Shown here: positions 49,534-59,501 of the stretch, in pieces
Layout of the letters: each line of letters begins with the position of its first letter
Position numbering within the stretch: the stretch's first letter is position 1
NCBI GenBank assembly: GCA_963971575.1
Contig: OZ020612.1
Location: forward strand, 36,249,916-36,313,915
Source: Liopterus haemorrhoidalis
Lineage: Eukaryota > Arthropoda > Insecta > Coleoptera > Dytiscidae
DNA length: 64,000 nucleotides
Direction: 5' to 3'
Made by a program: the position numbers and the translations under genes
The notes under the pieces: model-generated
What the model was told of the DNA's origin: nothing
The model's database searches: none
The model's input: only the letters and a program-made list of their open reading frames with translations

Positions 49534-50846
49534 ATGACGGGGCTCACTGCGACTGAAACTACTTCGGCAGTGGATAGACCGGTGGGAACGTCTACGGGAG
49601 GGGTGGAATCCCCACGCACGCATGCAGGATGCCTGCGACCTGGAGAATCGGCCACAGAGAGTGATGGTGATGAGTTAGTCCAGATGCGTGTCCCTGCCCG
49701 AAGAAACGTTAGGAGCCTATCCCTGAACGGCGCAGTGCTCACCACCAGAGTCCCGCCGCCCGCAGTCTTCCCCTGCGTCATTGAGGGTTGCCGGAGCGAG
49801 TTTCAGTGCCAGGATTGGACTGCGTCCAGGAAGTCGTTGGAGCGTCATCTGGCCAAGGTACACAATATAACAATAACTAACAGAAATGTTTGTAGGTTCT
49901 GTGGCGAGGTCCTAGGCCTCAGACCCAGCGCCCACCGACACGCTACACAACAACAACCAGCGCCAAAGCTGACGTCACCTGTCACCAGTGCAATACATGT
50001 GGCCTAACTTTCAGGTCTGTGAGATGTCTAGAAAACCACAAGCGCTCTCACAGACGGAAAGAATTGCGCGCTGAAAGGCTCAGACCACTGCCTGCACCAC
50101 TCACACAGCAAGCCGTGCGCAGGCTCAGGGGCAGCTCCATCAGCGAGGAGGGTGACTCGGCAGTGACGCAGTCCAGCCATCGCAGATCCACCAGCCAGCC
50201 CGGCCGGAGAAGTTCCATGGCTGTCCGACACCAGGAACTCCCGTCGACAAATGGAGAGGAGGATGCGAGCGACGACCAGAGGATAAGCGAGCCACCAACA
50301 TCCCCGGGTGGGAACAACTACCAACCCTCCCCTATCTCGTCCGACGAGGGCCCCTCCAGGATTCCTGAAAACAGAGTAAACACCTAAGCGATGAACCAAG
50401 GCCAGCCGACCGATCCACCGGAATGGAGTGACCAACCCTCCATAAGCTCGCCCAACGCGAGCAGCCCAACCAACAACCCAAGGGATGATGCTGCGGTGGC
50501 GCCCACACAACACACCAATGGCGCCCAGCAGCAGAACCCACTGGGTAAGTTCACTGAGGCTTTGAGCGAGCTGTTGAACCGGCCGGCAGATGACGCGCGG
50601 GCCTGGCCCGATGTTTGCAATGTTATACAGGAAATCATGGAGGAGACAGCGAGGATAGTCAAGCTGAGGCCTTTACGTACTGGGAATAATCACCCTACTC
50701 AGCAACCTTACACTAATGATGCCCAATACATCCAGAACCATTTCTCTGAGACGTGGAGTGACCGTCCACACCAACCAAGTCTGTACCAAAGGGATATCCA
50801 CCCTGAACGCCCTCAGCTTGGACTAGACGAACTAGACGAACATTAG
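49534..50846 (+). pseudogene. Utopia copy 2: zinc fingers and linker
   Basis: Starts MTGLTATETTSAVDRPVG at the first ATG. Finger 1: PCVIEGCRSEF...ERHLAKVH (C-x4-C, H-x4-H). Finger 2: VCRFCGEVLGLRPSAHRH. After a one-base frameshift near 49970, finger 3: CNTCGLTFRSVRCLENHKRS-H. A low-complexity, Ser/Pro/Gln-rich linker follows with one in-frame TAA (50385-50387), continuing MNQGQPTDPPEWSDQPS to RPQLGLDELDEH. These fingers probably bind target DNA. A further frameshift near 50840 leads into the RT. Confidence 0.85.
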
Positions 50847-52966
50847 CTCAAGAGGTCGCTGCAAGACTGCGACGGGCAGAGAACACCGCTCCAGGTCCCG
50901 ACCGCATTACCTACGCAATGTGGCGACGCGCAGATCCAGAAGGTCAGATCCTGACTGCGGTGTACAACTTATGCCTGAGATTCAGACGTATACCACAGGA
51001 GTGGAAAAAATCAAGAACAATCTTGATCCACAAAAAAGGTGACCGTCAACTCCTGACCAACTGGAGACCTATTGCCCTATCTAACACCATCTACAAGCTC
51101 TACGCTGGGTGCATAGCGGCCAGGCTCACAGCCTGGATCCTGCAACACCAAGTGTTGCACCCAGCGCAAAAGGGCTTTCTACCGCATGATGGTGTGTTTG
51201 AGCACAATTTCGTCCTCAAACACACGTTAGATAATGCGCGCAGAAGGCGACTGTGTGCCGCATGGTTGGACATTGCCAACGCGTTCAGCTCAGTCCCGCA
51301 CGGCGCAGTCGTCGATGCCACACGCCACAGCGGAGTAGGTGAGTCTTTTGTTGCTATAATAACAGACATTCTGACCAACAATAAGACTCAAGTTCTGACA
51401 TCGGGAGGGCCGACAGCGGAAATCACGGTGAAAGCGGGTGTTAAGCAAGGGTGTCCACTAAGCGGTCTACTTTTCTGCCTGGCCATGGACCCCATAATAA
51501 GAAGCATCCAGGCTGACCACCCACAACACCGTGTTCTCGCCTATGCAGACGATTTGGTGCTGCTTGCTGAGAGTCCGGAGGAACTACAAAACCACCTCGA
51601 TGAGGTGGAGAGGAGTGCGGGAATGATCTCCCTGCAATTTAACGCAAACAAATGCCATACGTTACATGTGAGAACCACACCAGCTCTAGGCGTGTATGAC
51701 TCCCAGTTCTCCATTGCAGGGCAGATAATACCGAAATTCGAGAGTATCTCCGACTACGAGACCTTCCTCGGAGTGCCAGTAGGATTCTCGGTAATCCCGC
51801 ACAACAAACCCCTCATCGAACTGGCCAAAGTTGTCCTCCGCTCCAAGCTAGCCATGGCAGCGACTGGATGCTCTCCGGACGTTCGTAGTCAGCTGCGGTA
51901 CATTCCAGATGCGGATGGGCGTCTTCACAAAGACACAGTGGGGCGAAATTGATCAGATCTTTCGCTCCGAAATTAAAAGAACGCTCAATGTACCGCAGGA
52001 GGCTGCGAACGAGTACGTGTACGGGTCAACGCAAGCAGGACTTTGCGGCATGCCGCTACTAGCCGAGTCATCGAATCTCGCTGTTATAGACTCAGCATTC
52101 AAACTGCTGACCTCGCGAGATCCGAGAATCTGCGACCTTGCGATCCGGCACCTGCAAGCTGTAGTCTCGTATCGTACTAGAGAAGATCCATCGGACGATA
52201 CAATGGGGAGATACCTGTCGGGTGACAATGGAGCTCCATTCAGCGGAAGAACCGACGAGTTGCGCACGGTATGGTCTTCCGCTAGGCTGGCATCCAGACA
52301 CCTGGATGTCACCTGGTGGTTCGACCAGAACGTCCCTCATCTGCAGTCTGGTGCTAACAACATCTCGACATTACAGCGCGGTAAACTTATGGCCATAATA
52401 AGAGACACCCGCAACAAAGTCAGAGTGCACAGACTCCTGGACCTACGCAGTCAGGGCAAGGCGATGGAGTGTGTTGCCACGGATCCAACAAACACACATT
52501 TTATCCGTGACTCGCATTCACTCGCTTTGCTGACTGGCGATTCGTTCACAAACGCGGCTCAATCTTCTGCCATTGAACGCCAACAGCCGACAAGGGGAGG
52601 CAGACAAGCGGTGCCGCAGAAGCGGCTACGTTCTAGAGTCGCTCCCACATGTTATGTGCCACTGCATGCGATACTCTGCAGAATACAAGAAGAGGCATGA
52701 CGCCATCCTCGACCGCATCCACCAGGCAGCAAGAGCTACACATTCGATGCTACTAAGGGACCGAATAGTACCCGGAACGCGTCTTGAGCCTGATCTGGTC
52801 ATAGCGAATGGCAGGCTTCTACACATATTGGACGTCACAATGCCCTTCGAGAACAGGTTAGAGGCGTTCCGTGCCGCGCGAGAGGAGAAGCTGCAGAAGT
52901 ATCGCCCCTTGATTGACGTCTACAGAGACCGGGGATACACAGAGGTCACCGTGGAGGTTCCCTTGG
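50840..52966 (+). pseudogene. Utopia copy 2: RT, CCHC and RLE domain up to the insertion
   Basis: LAQEVAARLRRAENTAPGPD, RITYAMWRR, then the open frame 50918-51952: SRTILIHKKGDRQLLTNWRP, LHPAQKGFLPHDGVFEHNFV, AAWLDIANAFSSVPHGAV (motif A), GVKQGCPLSGLLFCLAMDP (motif B) and LAYADDLVLLAESPEELQ (motif C). Frameshifts near 51855 and 52540 precede KRCRRSGYVLESLPHVMCHC, where one zinc Cys has become Ser, and the RLE core EPDLVIANGRLLHILDVTMP, FENRLEAFRAAREEKLQKY. The frame shifts once more before WDK and is then broken by the R1-type insertion. The copy is inactive. Confidence 0.9.
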
Positions 52967-52980
52967 TGCCCGGGATAAGG
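52967..52980 (+). repeat. target duplication, first copy
   Basis: TGCCCGGGATAAGG, followed by the 5' end of R1-type copy 1. The same word stands at 58323-58336 and 63888-63901, and corresponds to the Utopia codons for Trp-Asp-Lys (GGGACAAG in copy 1). Confidence 0.9.
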
Positions 52981-53075
52981 GATTCGCTCTCGAGCAGTTG
53001 ACCTGAGCAGACGTGCCTAATACAGCTATACAGTACAGTGCAGTGTAGTGAAGTGGTGGGGGTGCCAAACCCAAG

Positions 53076-54236
53076 ATGGCGCCGACTGGTGAGATCGGTG
53101 CGGAGTTACCGGAAAAACGCGTTGTGTTAGAAGCGTCGGGCTTTTTTGCGGAAATTAAGACGTCTCTTCCTCTCGGTGGTTCCGAAAGTATTAAAATAGA
53201 CATGAGAAAGAAGGCCCTTAAGGCAATCGACAGGTTATATGGATGCCTCAACGAACTGGCCGGTGTCACGGCAACGCTACGGCATGAACTTGCGAGCAAG
53301 AATAACGAGATCTACAACCTAAAAGAACAATTGTTCAAAATGAAAAGTGAACTCGACGGAGTGAAAAATAGTGCAAGTGCGGACGCTAAATCCACGATCG
53401 CAATGAAGGACAATAGTGCGGGCAAATTGAGTTACGCGGCAGCGGCCCAAAAGCCGATATACTCTATCCTAATAGAGCCACAAACGGGCAATACGGACAT
53501 GACGAGTGAACAAACTAAAGAGATTGTAAAAAAGGCAATAGACCCAGTGAGTGACAACCTTGAAATAGAAAGTGTGTGGAACGTGCGAAACGGGGGAGTG
53601 ATTGTGAAGTGCAACAAGAAGGCAGACATCGGGAAGATAAAACTATCTCTCTCTACGAAGACGGATCTGAAAGGAAACGAAGTCAGAAAGGCAAGACCGC
53701 GTGTGTTCCTTCCGAATGTGGACGGGGACATCGCAGACGATGAAATAATCAATCTTCTTTACAAACAGAACACCAACGTAAGTTATAACTACGATAACGT
53801 TGACCAACTCAACGAAGATTGCAAAATCAAGGCATCCTTCCGAGGCCGTAGGGATACGGGGAATAAGAATGTAGTCTTAGAAGTCAGCCCCAAACTAAGA
53901 ACATTGTTGATCCAACAACGGGTTAAAATTGGCTGGCAGACAACAACAGCGCGCGATCATGTCTCTGTCCTACAGTGCTTCAATTGCTACGAAGTTGGAC
54001 ACAAAGCCACAGAATGCAAGAGAGAACGTATATGCGGCCTGTGCTCCGAGAAAGGGCACGAACTTAGGGACTGCAGAAACAAGACGAAATGCTGTGCACT
54101 ATGCAAGACGCAGAATGAGAAAGCGAGCGGCAAGCCGCCGGTCAGAACAAATCACGACTCCAGGGCAGCGGAGTGCCCAACGATGAAGGCAATTAAGTCC
54201 ACGATTGTTAAATCTATCGACTACCATGGGGACTAG
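53076..54236 (+). CDS. R1-type copy 1 ORF1 (gag-like, three zinc knuckles)
   Basis: Uninterrupted 386-codon frame from the ATGGCGCCGACTGG start. Order: acidic head, helical/coiled-coil region (KKALKAIDRLYGCLNELAGV to EQLFKMKSELDGVKN), LSYAAAAQKPIYSILIEPQ, an RRM-like middle (ESVWNVRNGGVIVKCNKKAD), and three CCHC knuckles near residues 290-350: CFNCYEVGHKATEC, CGLCSEKGHELRDC, and CALCKTQ...H-SRAAEC. This is the nucleocapsid-like ORF1 of the R1 clade, which packages the RNA and may guide it to the target. The last 11 bases overlap the ORF2 start (ATG 54226). It is the best preserved ORF in the array. Confidence 0.9.
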   Translation: MAPTGEIGAELPEKRVVLEASGFFAEIKTSLPLGGSESIKIDMRKKALKAIDRLYGCLNELAGVTATLRHELASKNNEIYNLKEQLFKMKSELDGVKNSASADAKSTIAMKDNSAGKLSYAAAAQKPIYSILIEPQTGNTDMTSEQTKEIVKKAIDPVSDNLEIESVWNVRNGGVIVKCNKKADIGKIKLSLSTKTDLKGNEVRKARPRVFLPNVDGDIADDEIINLLYKQNTNVSYNYDNVDQLNEDCKIKASFRGRRDTGNKNVVLEVSPKLRTLLIQQRVKIGWQTTTARDHVSVLQCFNCYEVGHKATECKRERICGLCSEKGHELRDCRNKTKCCALCKTQNEKASGKPPVRTNHDSRAAECPTMKAIKSTIVKSIDYHGD

Positions 54237-57200
54237 AATTAATTCGCAGAGAACGAAGATTGGCCGTATTAATTGTGTACATATCAACCTACAGAGGGCA
54301 AGACATGCGACAAACCAGCTGCTAAGAAACATAAAAGAGCGAAATACCGACATAGCCTTCATCCAAGAACCGCACACCCGGGCCGGTCAGGTAGTAGGAT
54401 TAGGGAGAAACCAGCGCGTTATACTCAAAAAGAACGGAAATCCCTGGGCTGCAATACTCATAAATAACCCTCAGGTAGAAAGCCTTTTCTTAGAAAACTT
54501 CTCTGACGACTTTGTTTGCGTTGTGCACGTGCGTTCTGGAATTTTTCAATTCTACGCCATCTTGGCGTATATTCAACCAGTGGAAAATCCAAACATAGAC
54601 TTTGAACAAGTCGTCGTGAACCTGGAAAATACAATCAAGGAGATTAAACAGCTAGGAGACGTTGTCTTGGGCATCGACGCCAACAGTAAGTCGCGGACCT
54701 GGGGCTGCCCATTTGATGACCCAAGGGGAAGACGCTTTGAGAAAATGCTAGATGACCTAGACCTGATTGTGTTAAACGACGGCGACACTCCGACCTTCGA
54801 CGGCCCCAGAGGAAGGCGGCTCCTGCAACAAAAAAGCGGACTGGAACAGAATCCAGGAATCGTTCATACAGCGAACGAGAACCACGCGCGAACTCATAGC
54901 AACGGCAGCTTCACCAGACGATGTCGAAGGCTGCGCATCAAGTCTCAACGACGCTATTCAAAGCGCCTGCCGGGATTCAATGCCTCTGAGAAGACTGCGC
55001 ACACACTCCGTCCCGTGGTGATCATCGGATCTAACCGAATCAAGGAAAAGTGTCAGGAGATTGCGCCGCCTAATGCAAAAGGCACGTGCAGAGGAAGACC
55101 GGACTACCAGAAAGAGAGAATACATCGCAACATTTAACGACTACAAAACCAAATTATTGCGAACGCGTATTCAAAAATGGAAGGATTTTTGTGAAGAAAA
55201 CACGACATCCGACCCGTGGGGCGTGGTCTACAAGACACTCCGCAACAGAAGACCTACCATGATAGATACATCGATTAAGAAACAGGATGGCGAATACACC
55301 ACTACCATTGAAGAGACGCATTCATACCTCCTACAGACGTTCTTCCCGGAGGACGAAATGGACACGGATACACCAGAGCACCGAGGAATAAGACGAAGGG
55401 CACAAGAGGAGAGGGGCGGTCCAAATGACAAATGTTTCACGGAGAGCGAAATCAGCAGGCAACTAGCGCGAAGCAACCCACGGAAAGCACCAGGTGAGGA
55501 CAACATCACGGCAGACGCCGTATTAAACGCCTTCAACGCGGACCCGGAGATTTGCGTCGACATTTTCAACCTCTACCTGACGTGGGGCACCTTTCCCCAG
55601 AAAGGTGAAGAGAGGATCTGGAAGACCGCCAAAGTCAAACTGATTCCGAAAGCGGGCAAGGACGACAGGGCAAACTTAAAAAGCTATCGCCCAATATGCC
55701 TCCTGCCAATGGTGGGGAAGACTCTGGATGGACTGTTGATCGGAAGAGTGGAACACCATATTAAAACGCAGCACACCGGGCTGAACGAAAGACAGTTCGG
55801 ATTCGAGAAAGGAAAGTCGACAATCCGCGCAATCGGGAAGGTCCTGTCAACAGAAGAGAAGCCAAGGACCGCGGAAGCTACTGCGCGGCCGTGTCTCTTG
55901 ATATCTCGGGTGCGTTTGACAACGCATGGTGGCCCGCAATACTGGACCAATTAATCCGAAGGAGATGTCCGGATAACCTCTTGCAGCTCGCAAGAAGCTA
56001 TCTGTCGGAGAGGACCGCTAGGATTGTACGGAACGGCCATACGACAGACGGGATAGTCACCATGGGCTGTCCGCAAGGCCCGAGACCCGGACCCGGCTTC
56101 TGGAAGCTGCTCCACGACACCATCTTCAACGTGGAGCTACCAGAGGGATGCCAGCTAGTATTATACGCAGATGACACCATGCTGCTTGTCGAGGCGGCGC
56201 AATATAAGGCCCTGAAATCCAGGACGACGGAGGCACTCTCGGAACTCTCCCGATGGGGCCAACGGATGAGGCTCAACCCTCAGAAGACGCACGCGCTATT
56301 CTTCGGCACGAAGGCAGCAGAGACCGACATTCATGATGGGCGAGCACCGGGTTAGATGCAGCGACAGCCTCACGTACCTGGGTGTCACGATCAGCGCGAA
56401 CCTGCGATGGGCGACACACATCGATGCAGTTTGTAGTAAGGCGCGCTAATTTAGCCATCTTCTGAGAGCCAACTGCAAAATTATCTGGGGACTGACACGA
56501 CGCGGCATGGCCAACATCTACGAGGGCGCAATCCAACCTGCCATCACTTACGCGGCTCCTATATGGGCGTCTGACTGTATAGGCAAACAGCTGAAAAAGA
56601 TGCTGTCGGTGCAGCGAATAGCCGCTATTGGAGCGGCAGCAGCATACAAGACTTCCACCGATCGACCTCGTCGCCAGAGAATTAGCGGATAGATGGCAAC
56701 TCATCAATGCTGCGGACGACCCCGCAACGATTGCGAACATCATTGGCGTCCAGGAAAGGAGATTCGAGACGCGGACGGTGCCCGACTCCGTTCACCCGGC
56801 GGAGGCAGCATCGACAACATTCCTGATCGGAGATGGCGACGCGAGCCCCAACCGTTTCTACACGGACGCATCCAAGGGGGCAGAAGGCGTTGGCGTCGCT
56901 TACACCGTGTACGCACAGGGACGAGAGATCGCCACGCAAAAGATGAAACTCCACGCCGACTGCAGCGTCTTCCAGGGCGAACTAGTCGCCATACGAGGAG
57001 CCCTCGAATTTATACGTAAGCATGGCAACGCATATGATGAATGTGCAATAATTTCAGATAGTAGAGCGGCGCTGAGTGCCATAAGCAACCCCAAAAGGCC
57101 AACGGAGTTGGTCAAAGAAATATGCGGGCTAATAGCGACCATCAGCACGTCGGTGAAGATTACCTAGCACTGGGTACGATCTCACGACGGCAACGAAGGG

Positions 57201-57725
57201 AACGAGAGAGCCGACGCCCTAGCCAGAGAAGCTGCGACTGACGCGGACGTCCCGACGGTGTATGACCGCTTGCCAATATCCTTCGCGAGAGGGAAGCTCA
57301 GGGAGAAGACCCGAACCGCTTGGCAACGCAGATGGGAAGCAGCAAAAACTGGACGACTCACTGCGGCCTTCATTCCAAGAGTCAAGCTCAAAAAACAAAG
57401 CCGTCTTATCGACTATGAGACCACGCAGGTGGTTACCGGCCACGGCGCTTTTAGAAAGTACCTGCTCAAAATAGGCAAAGCTGCTGACGCCAACTGCGAG
57501 TGCGGAGACGGAGAAGACGACAGCCAACACATGCTCCTACGCTGTACTACACACGCGGAAGAGAGAAGACGCGCCGATTTGAAACTCCGCCGAAAGAACC
57601 TACGCTGGCCGACAGCGCTACCGGAAGTTGCAGCTATGACCGACAACGAGGACTGGTGGAAAGTCTTGAGCTCCTTTGTTAAAGCCACCCACAAACTGAA
57701 AGTAAACAATCAGGAACGAGAGTAA
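54226..57725 (+). pseudogene. R1-type copy 1 ORF2 (APE-RT-RNase H), broken
   Basis: Endonuclease: KIGRINCVHINLQRARHATN, IAFIQEPHT, VVLGIDANSKSRTWG; then about 140 bp that copy 2 has, including the SDH catalytic motif, is deleted at about 54812. After frameshifts the RT follows: RKAPGEDNITADAVLNAFNA, SYRPICLLPMVGKTLDGL, SLDISGAFDNAWWPAILDQL, GCPQGPRPGPGFWKLLHDTI, and YADD at 56164-56175. RNase H: FYTDASKGAEGVGVAYTVYA, FQGELVAIRGAL, IISDSRAAL, and GNERADALAREAA, carrying the D-E-D-D residues, with one stop at 57165-57167. The C-terminus has CECGDGEDDSQHMLLRC. At least three frameshifts make it inactive. Confidence 0.9.
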
Positions 57726-58322
57726 CACCCCCCCCCCCCCCAGTTGTGTAAGTGCAAGTGCGCTAGTGAACCCAAATCCCTTCACCCTCAAGGGATAAAA
57801 CATGAAATGACACTAACGAGCTAGTGCCTCCCCCCCCCCCCAACCGAGTACGCGAATTATAAACGTTGCATGTAGGCGCGGCGGCGGCTGCGGGGCCGAC
57901 CCCGATGTGGCATGACTTAGCTTAAGTACATCCAAGTGTCCGGCGACGAGGGAGTCTTACAGCGTTGCGCGATAATAATCCAGCATTCTTTGATTAAATC
58001 TCCGATGTATGTTTTTAATGACTGATACGTTGTAAGACGACGCTCACTTGCCGCCGAACACGCCACAAACACAAATTAAATTAAATGTATGTGCAATATG
58101 AATGTAAAGTGCAATATGTATTATTAAGATAAATGTAACAACCGTAAAAATACAAATGTATGTGCAATATGTATGAACTAACACTGTGAAGATCAACAAT
58201 AAGAATGAACCAGTAGTTTATAAATATTAATGTATTCTCTAGCTAAGTAATTTTAAGTTAAATGTATGTTAATTTTAAAAAGTGTAATACCAATGAGTGA
58301 AACATATAATAATAAATAAATC
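57726..58322 (+). other. R1-type copy 1 3' UTR with poly-C tracts
   Basis: A run of 14 C (57728-57741) stands just after the stop codon and a second of 12 C at 57830-57841. Later sequence has repeated ATGTATGTGCAATATG words (58086-58170) and the ATGAACCAGTAGTTTATAAA unit once. The end is GAGTGAAACATATAATAATAAATAAATC, then the duplicated target. Confidence 0.8.
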
Positions 58323-58336
58323 TGCCTGGGATAAGG
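58323..58336 (+). repeat. target duplication, shared junction between the tandem copies
   Basis: TGCCTGGGATAAGG directly joins the AAATAAATC tail of copy 1 to the GAGTCGCTCTCGAG start of copy 2, so only one copy of the word separates the two elements. Confidence 0.92.
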
Positions 58337-58438
58337 GAGTCGCTCTCGAGCAGCCGAGCAGAGCGGACGTGTCTACCAGTGGTAAACAGTAAGCAGTGAG
58401 CTCTAGTGTTGTGAAGTGGTGGGGGTACGATACCCAAG

Positions 58439-59501
58439 ATGGCGGCCACTGAAGTGTCATGTGCGGAGTGTCCGGGGAGACGTGCGGTGATAGATGCGAC
58501 TTCTATGAGGAAATCAAGCCATTGATTCCTCTCGGGGGTTCTGAAAGTGTGCGAGTGGAAAAGAGGAAAAAGGCTCATAAAGCCGTGGATAGGTTGTACG
58601 GGAGTCTTAACGAGCTGGCTGGTGTAACAGCCACGCTCCGTGACCAATTAGATTGTAATCTCCAACAAATGGATGACCTAAAAAAACAATTATACGAGGC
58701 TAGGCGCGAATTAAGTGAAGCGAAAAAGGCTGCGGGAGTTGAAGTCAAGCAAGTGAGTGTTGCAAAAGACAGCAGTGCGGGAAAGCTGAGTTACGCGGCG
58801 GCGGCCCAAAAGCCAACATACTCGATCCTCATCGAACCGCAAACTGATATGACAAGTGAGCAGACAAGAGACATTGTCAAAAGATCAATTAACCCAGTAA
58901 ACGAGAAACTGGGAATTGAAAGTGTCCGTAAAGCGCGGAATGGCGGCGTTATTGTTAAATGCAATAGGAAAGAGGATATTAAGAAGATAGAGCTATCTCT
59001 ATTGACTAAAACCAAATTGAAAGGAAAGGAAATTAAGAAAGGAAGACCGCGAATTCTGTTGCCGAACGTGGACGGTGACGTCGAGGGCGGGGAAATAATA
59101 AATGTTCTGTACGAGCAAAATGAATGTGTAAGCGTGAACTATGAAAGTATAGAACTTCTCTTGGATGAATCGCAAAATAAAAGCGGTGTTTCGAAACCAT
59201 AAAAACCAGGAGAATAAGAACATTATTTTGGAAGTGACCCCTAAATTGAGAGATTTATTGATTCAACGGAGAATTAAGATTGGCTGGCAGACCACAACCG
59301 CGCACGACTATGTATCACAAGGTAAAGGATTGTAGAAGTAAAACTAAAACTTGCGCATTATGTAAAATACATAATGAAACCGAAAAAGGGAAACCGCCGG
59401 TAAGAACTAACCACGATTCCAGGGCAGCGGAGTGCCCGACCATGAAAGCTATCAAGACCGCGATAGTAAGATCCATAGACTATCATGGGGACTGCAATTA
59501 A
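58439..59501 (+). pseudogene. R1-type copy 2 ORF1, frameshifted, two knuckles deleted
   Basis: ATGGCGGCCACTGAAGTG starts as in copy 1, but a one-base shift near 58500 moves the frame to YEEIKPLIPLGGSESVRVEK, KAVDRLYGSLNELAGVTATL, and KLSYAAAAQKPTYSILIEPQ. Another shift occurs near 59190 (stop at 59202). At about 59315 a deletion of about 105 bp relative to copy 1 removes the first two CCHC knuckles; the third (CALCKIH...H-SRAAEC) remains. The end overlaps ORF2 by 17 bases (59485-59501). The protein cannot be made from this copy. Confidence 0.87.

Larger units (their letters stand above)
49512..52966 (+). mobile_element. Utopia-like RLE retrotransposon, copy 2, 5' part
   Basis: The first recognisable shared bases are the ATCTTCCCGTATGACGGGGC block, matching the start of copy 1 (ATCACCCCGTATGACGGGGC). 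Unlike copy 1, the 5' flank is not U2. The element runs through zinc fingers, RT, CCHC and most of the RLE domain, then is interrupted at 52967 by two tandem R1-type elements. Its C-terminal coding part is at 63902-63987. It reaches the right window edge, so its 3' end and flank are not seen. Confidence 0.9.
52981..58322 (+). mobile_element. R1-type non-LTR retrotransposon, copy 1
   Basis: A 5.34-kb element: a 95-base 5' UTR beginning GATTCGCTCTCGAGCAG, gag-like ORF1, ORF2 (APE endonuclease, RT, RNase H, terminal Cys-His motif), and a ~600-base 3' UTR ending in AATAAATAAATC. It is full length at both ends and inserted in the coding sequence of Utopia copy 2. Architecture fits the R1/I group, whose R1 clade is rich in site-specific elements. 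A ~140-bp deletion removes part of the endonuclease. Confidence 0.92.

Noticed and set aside
55228..57803. many long minus-strand frames over the R1-type elements
   Set aside because: Shadows of the GC-richer plus-strand ORFs; no independent domain in any of them.
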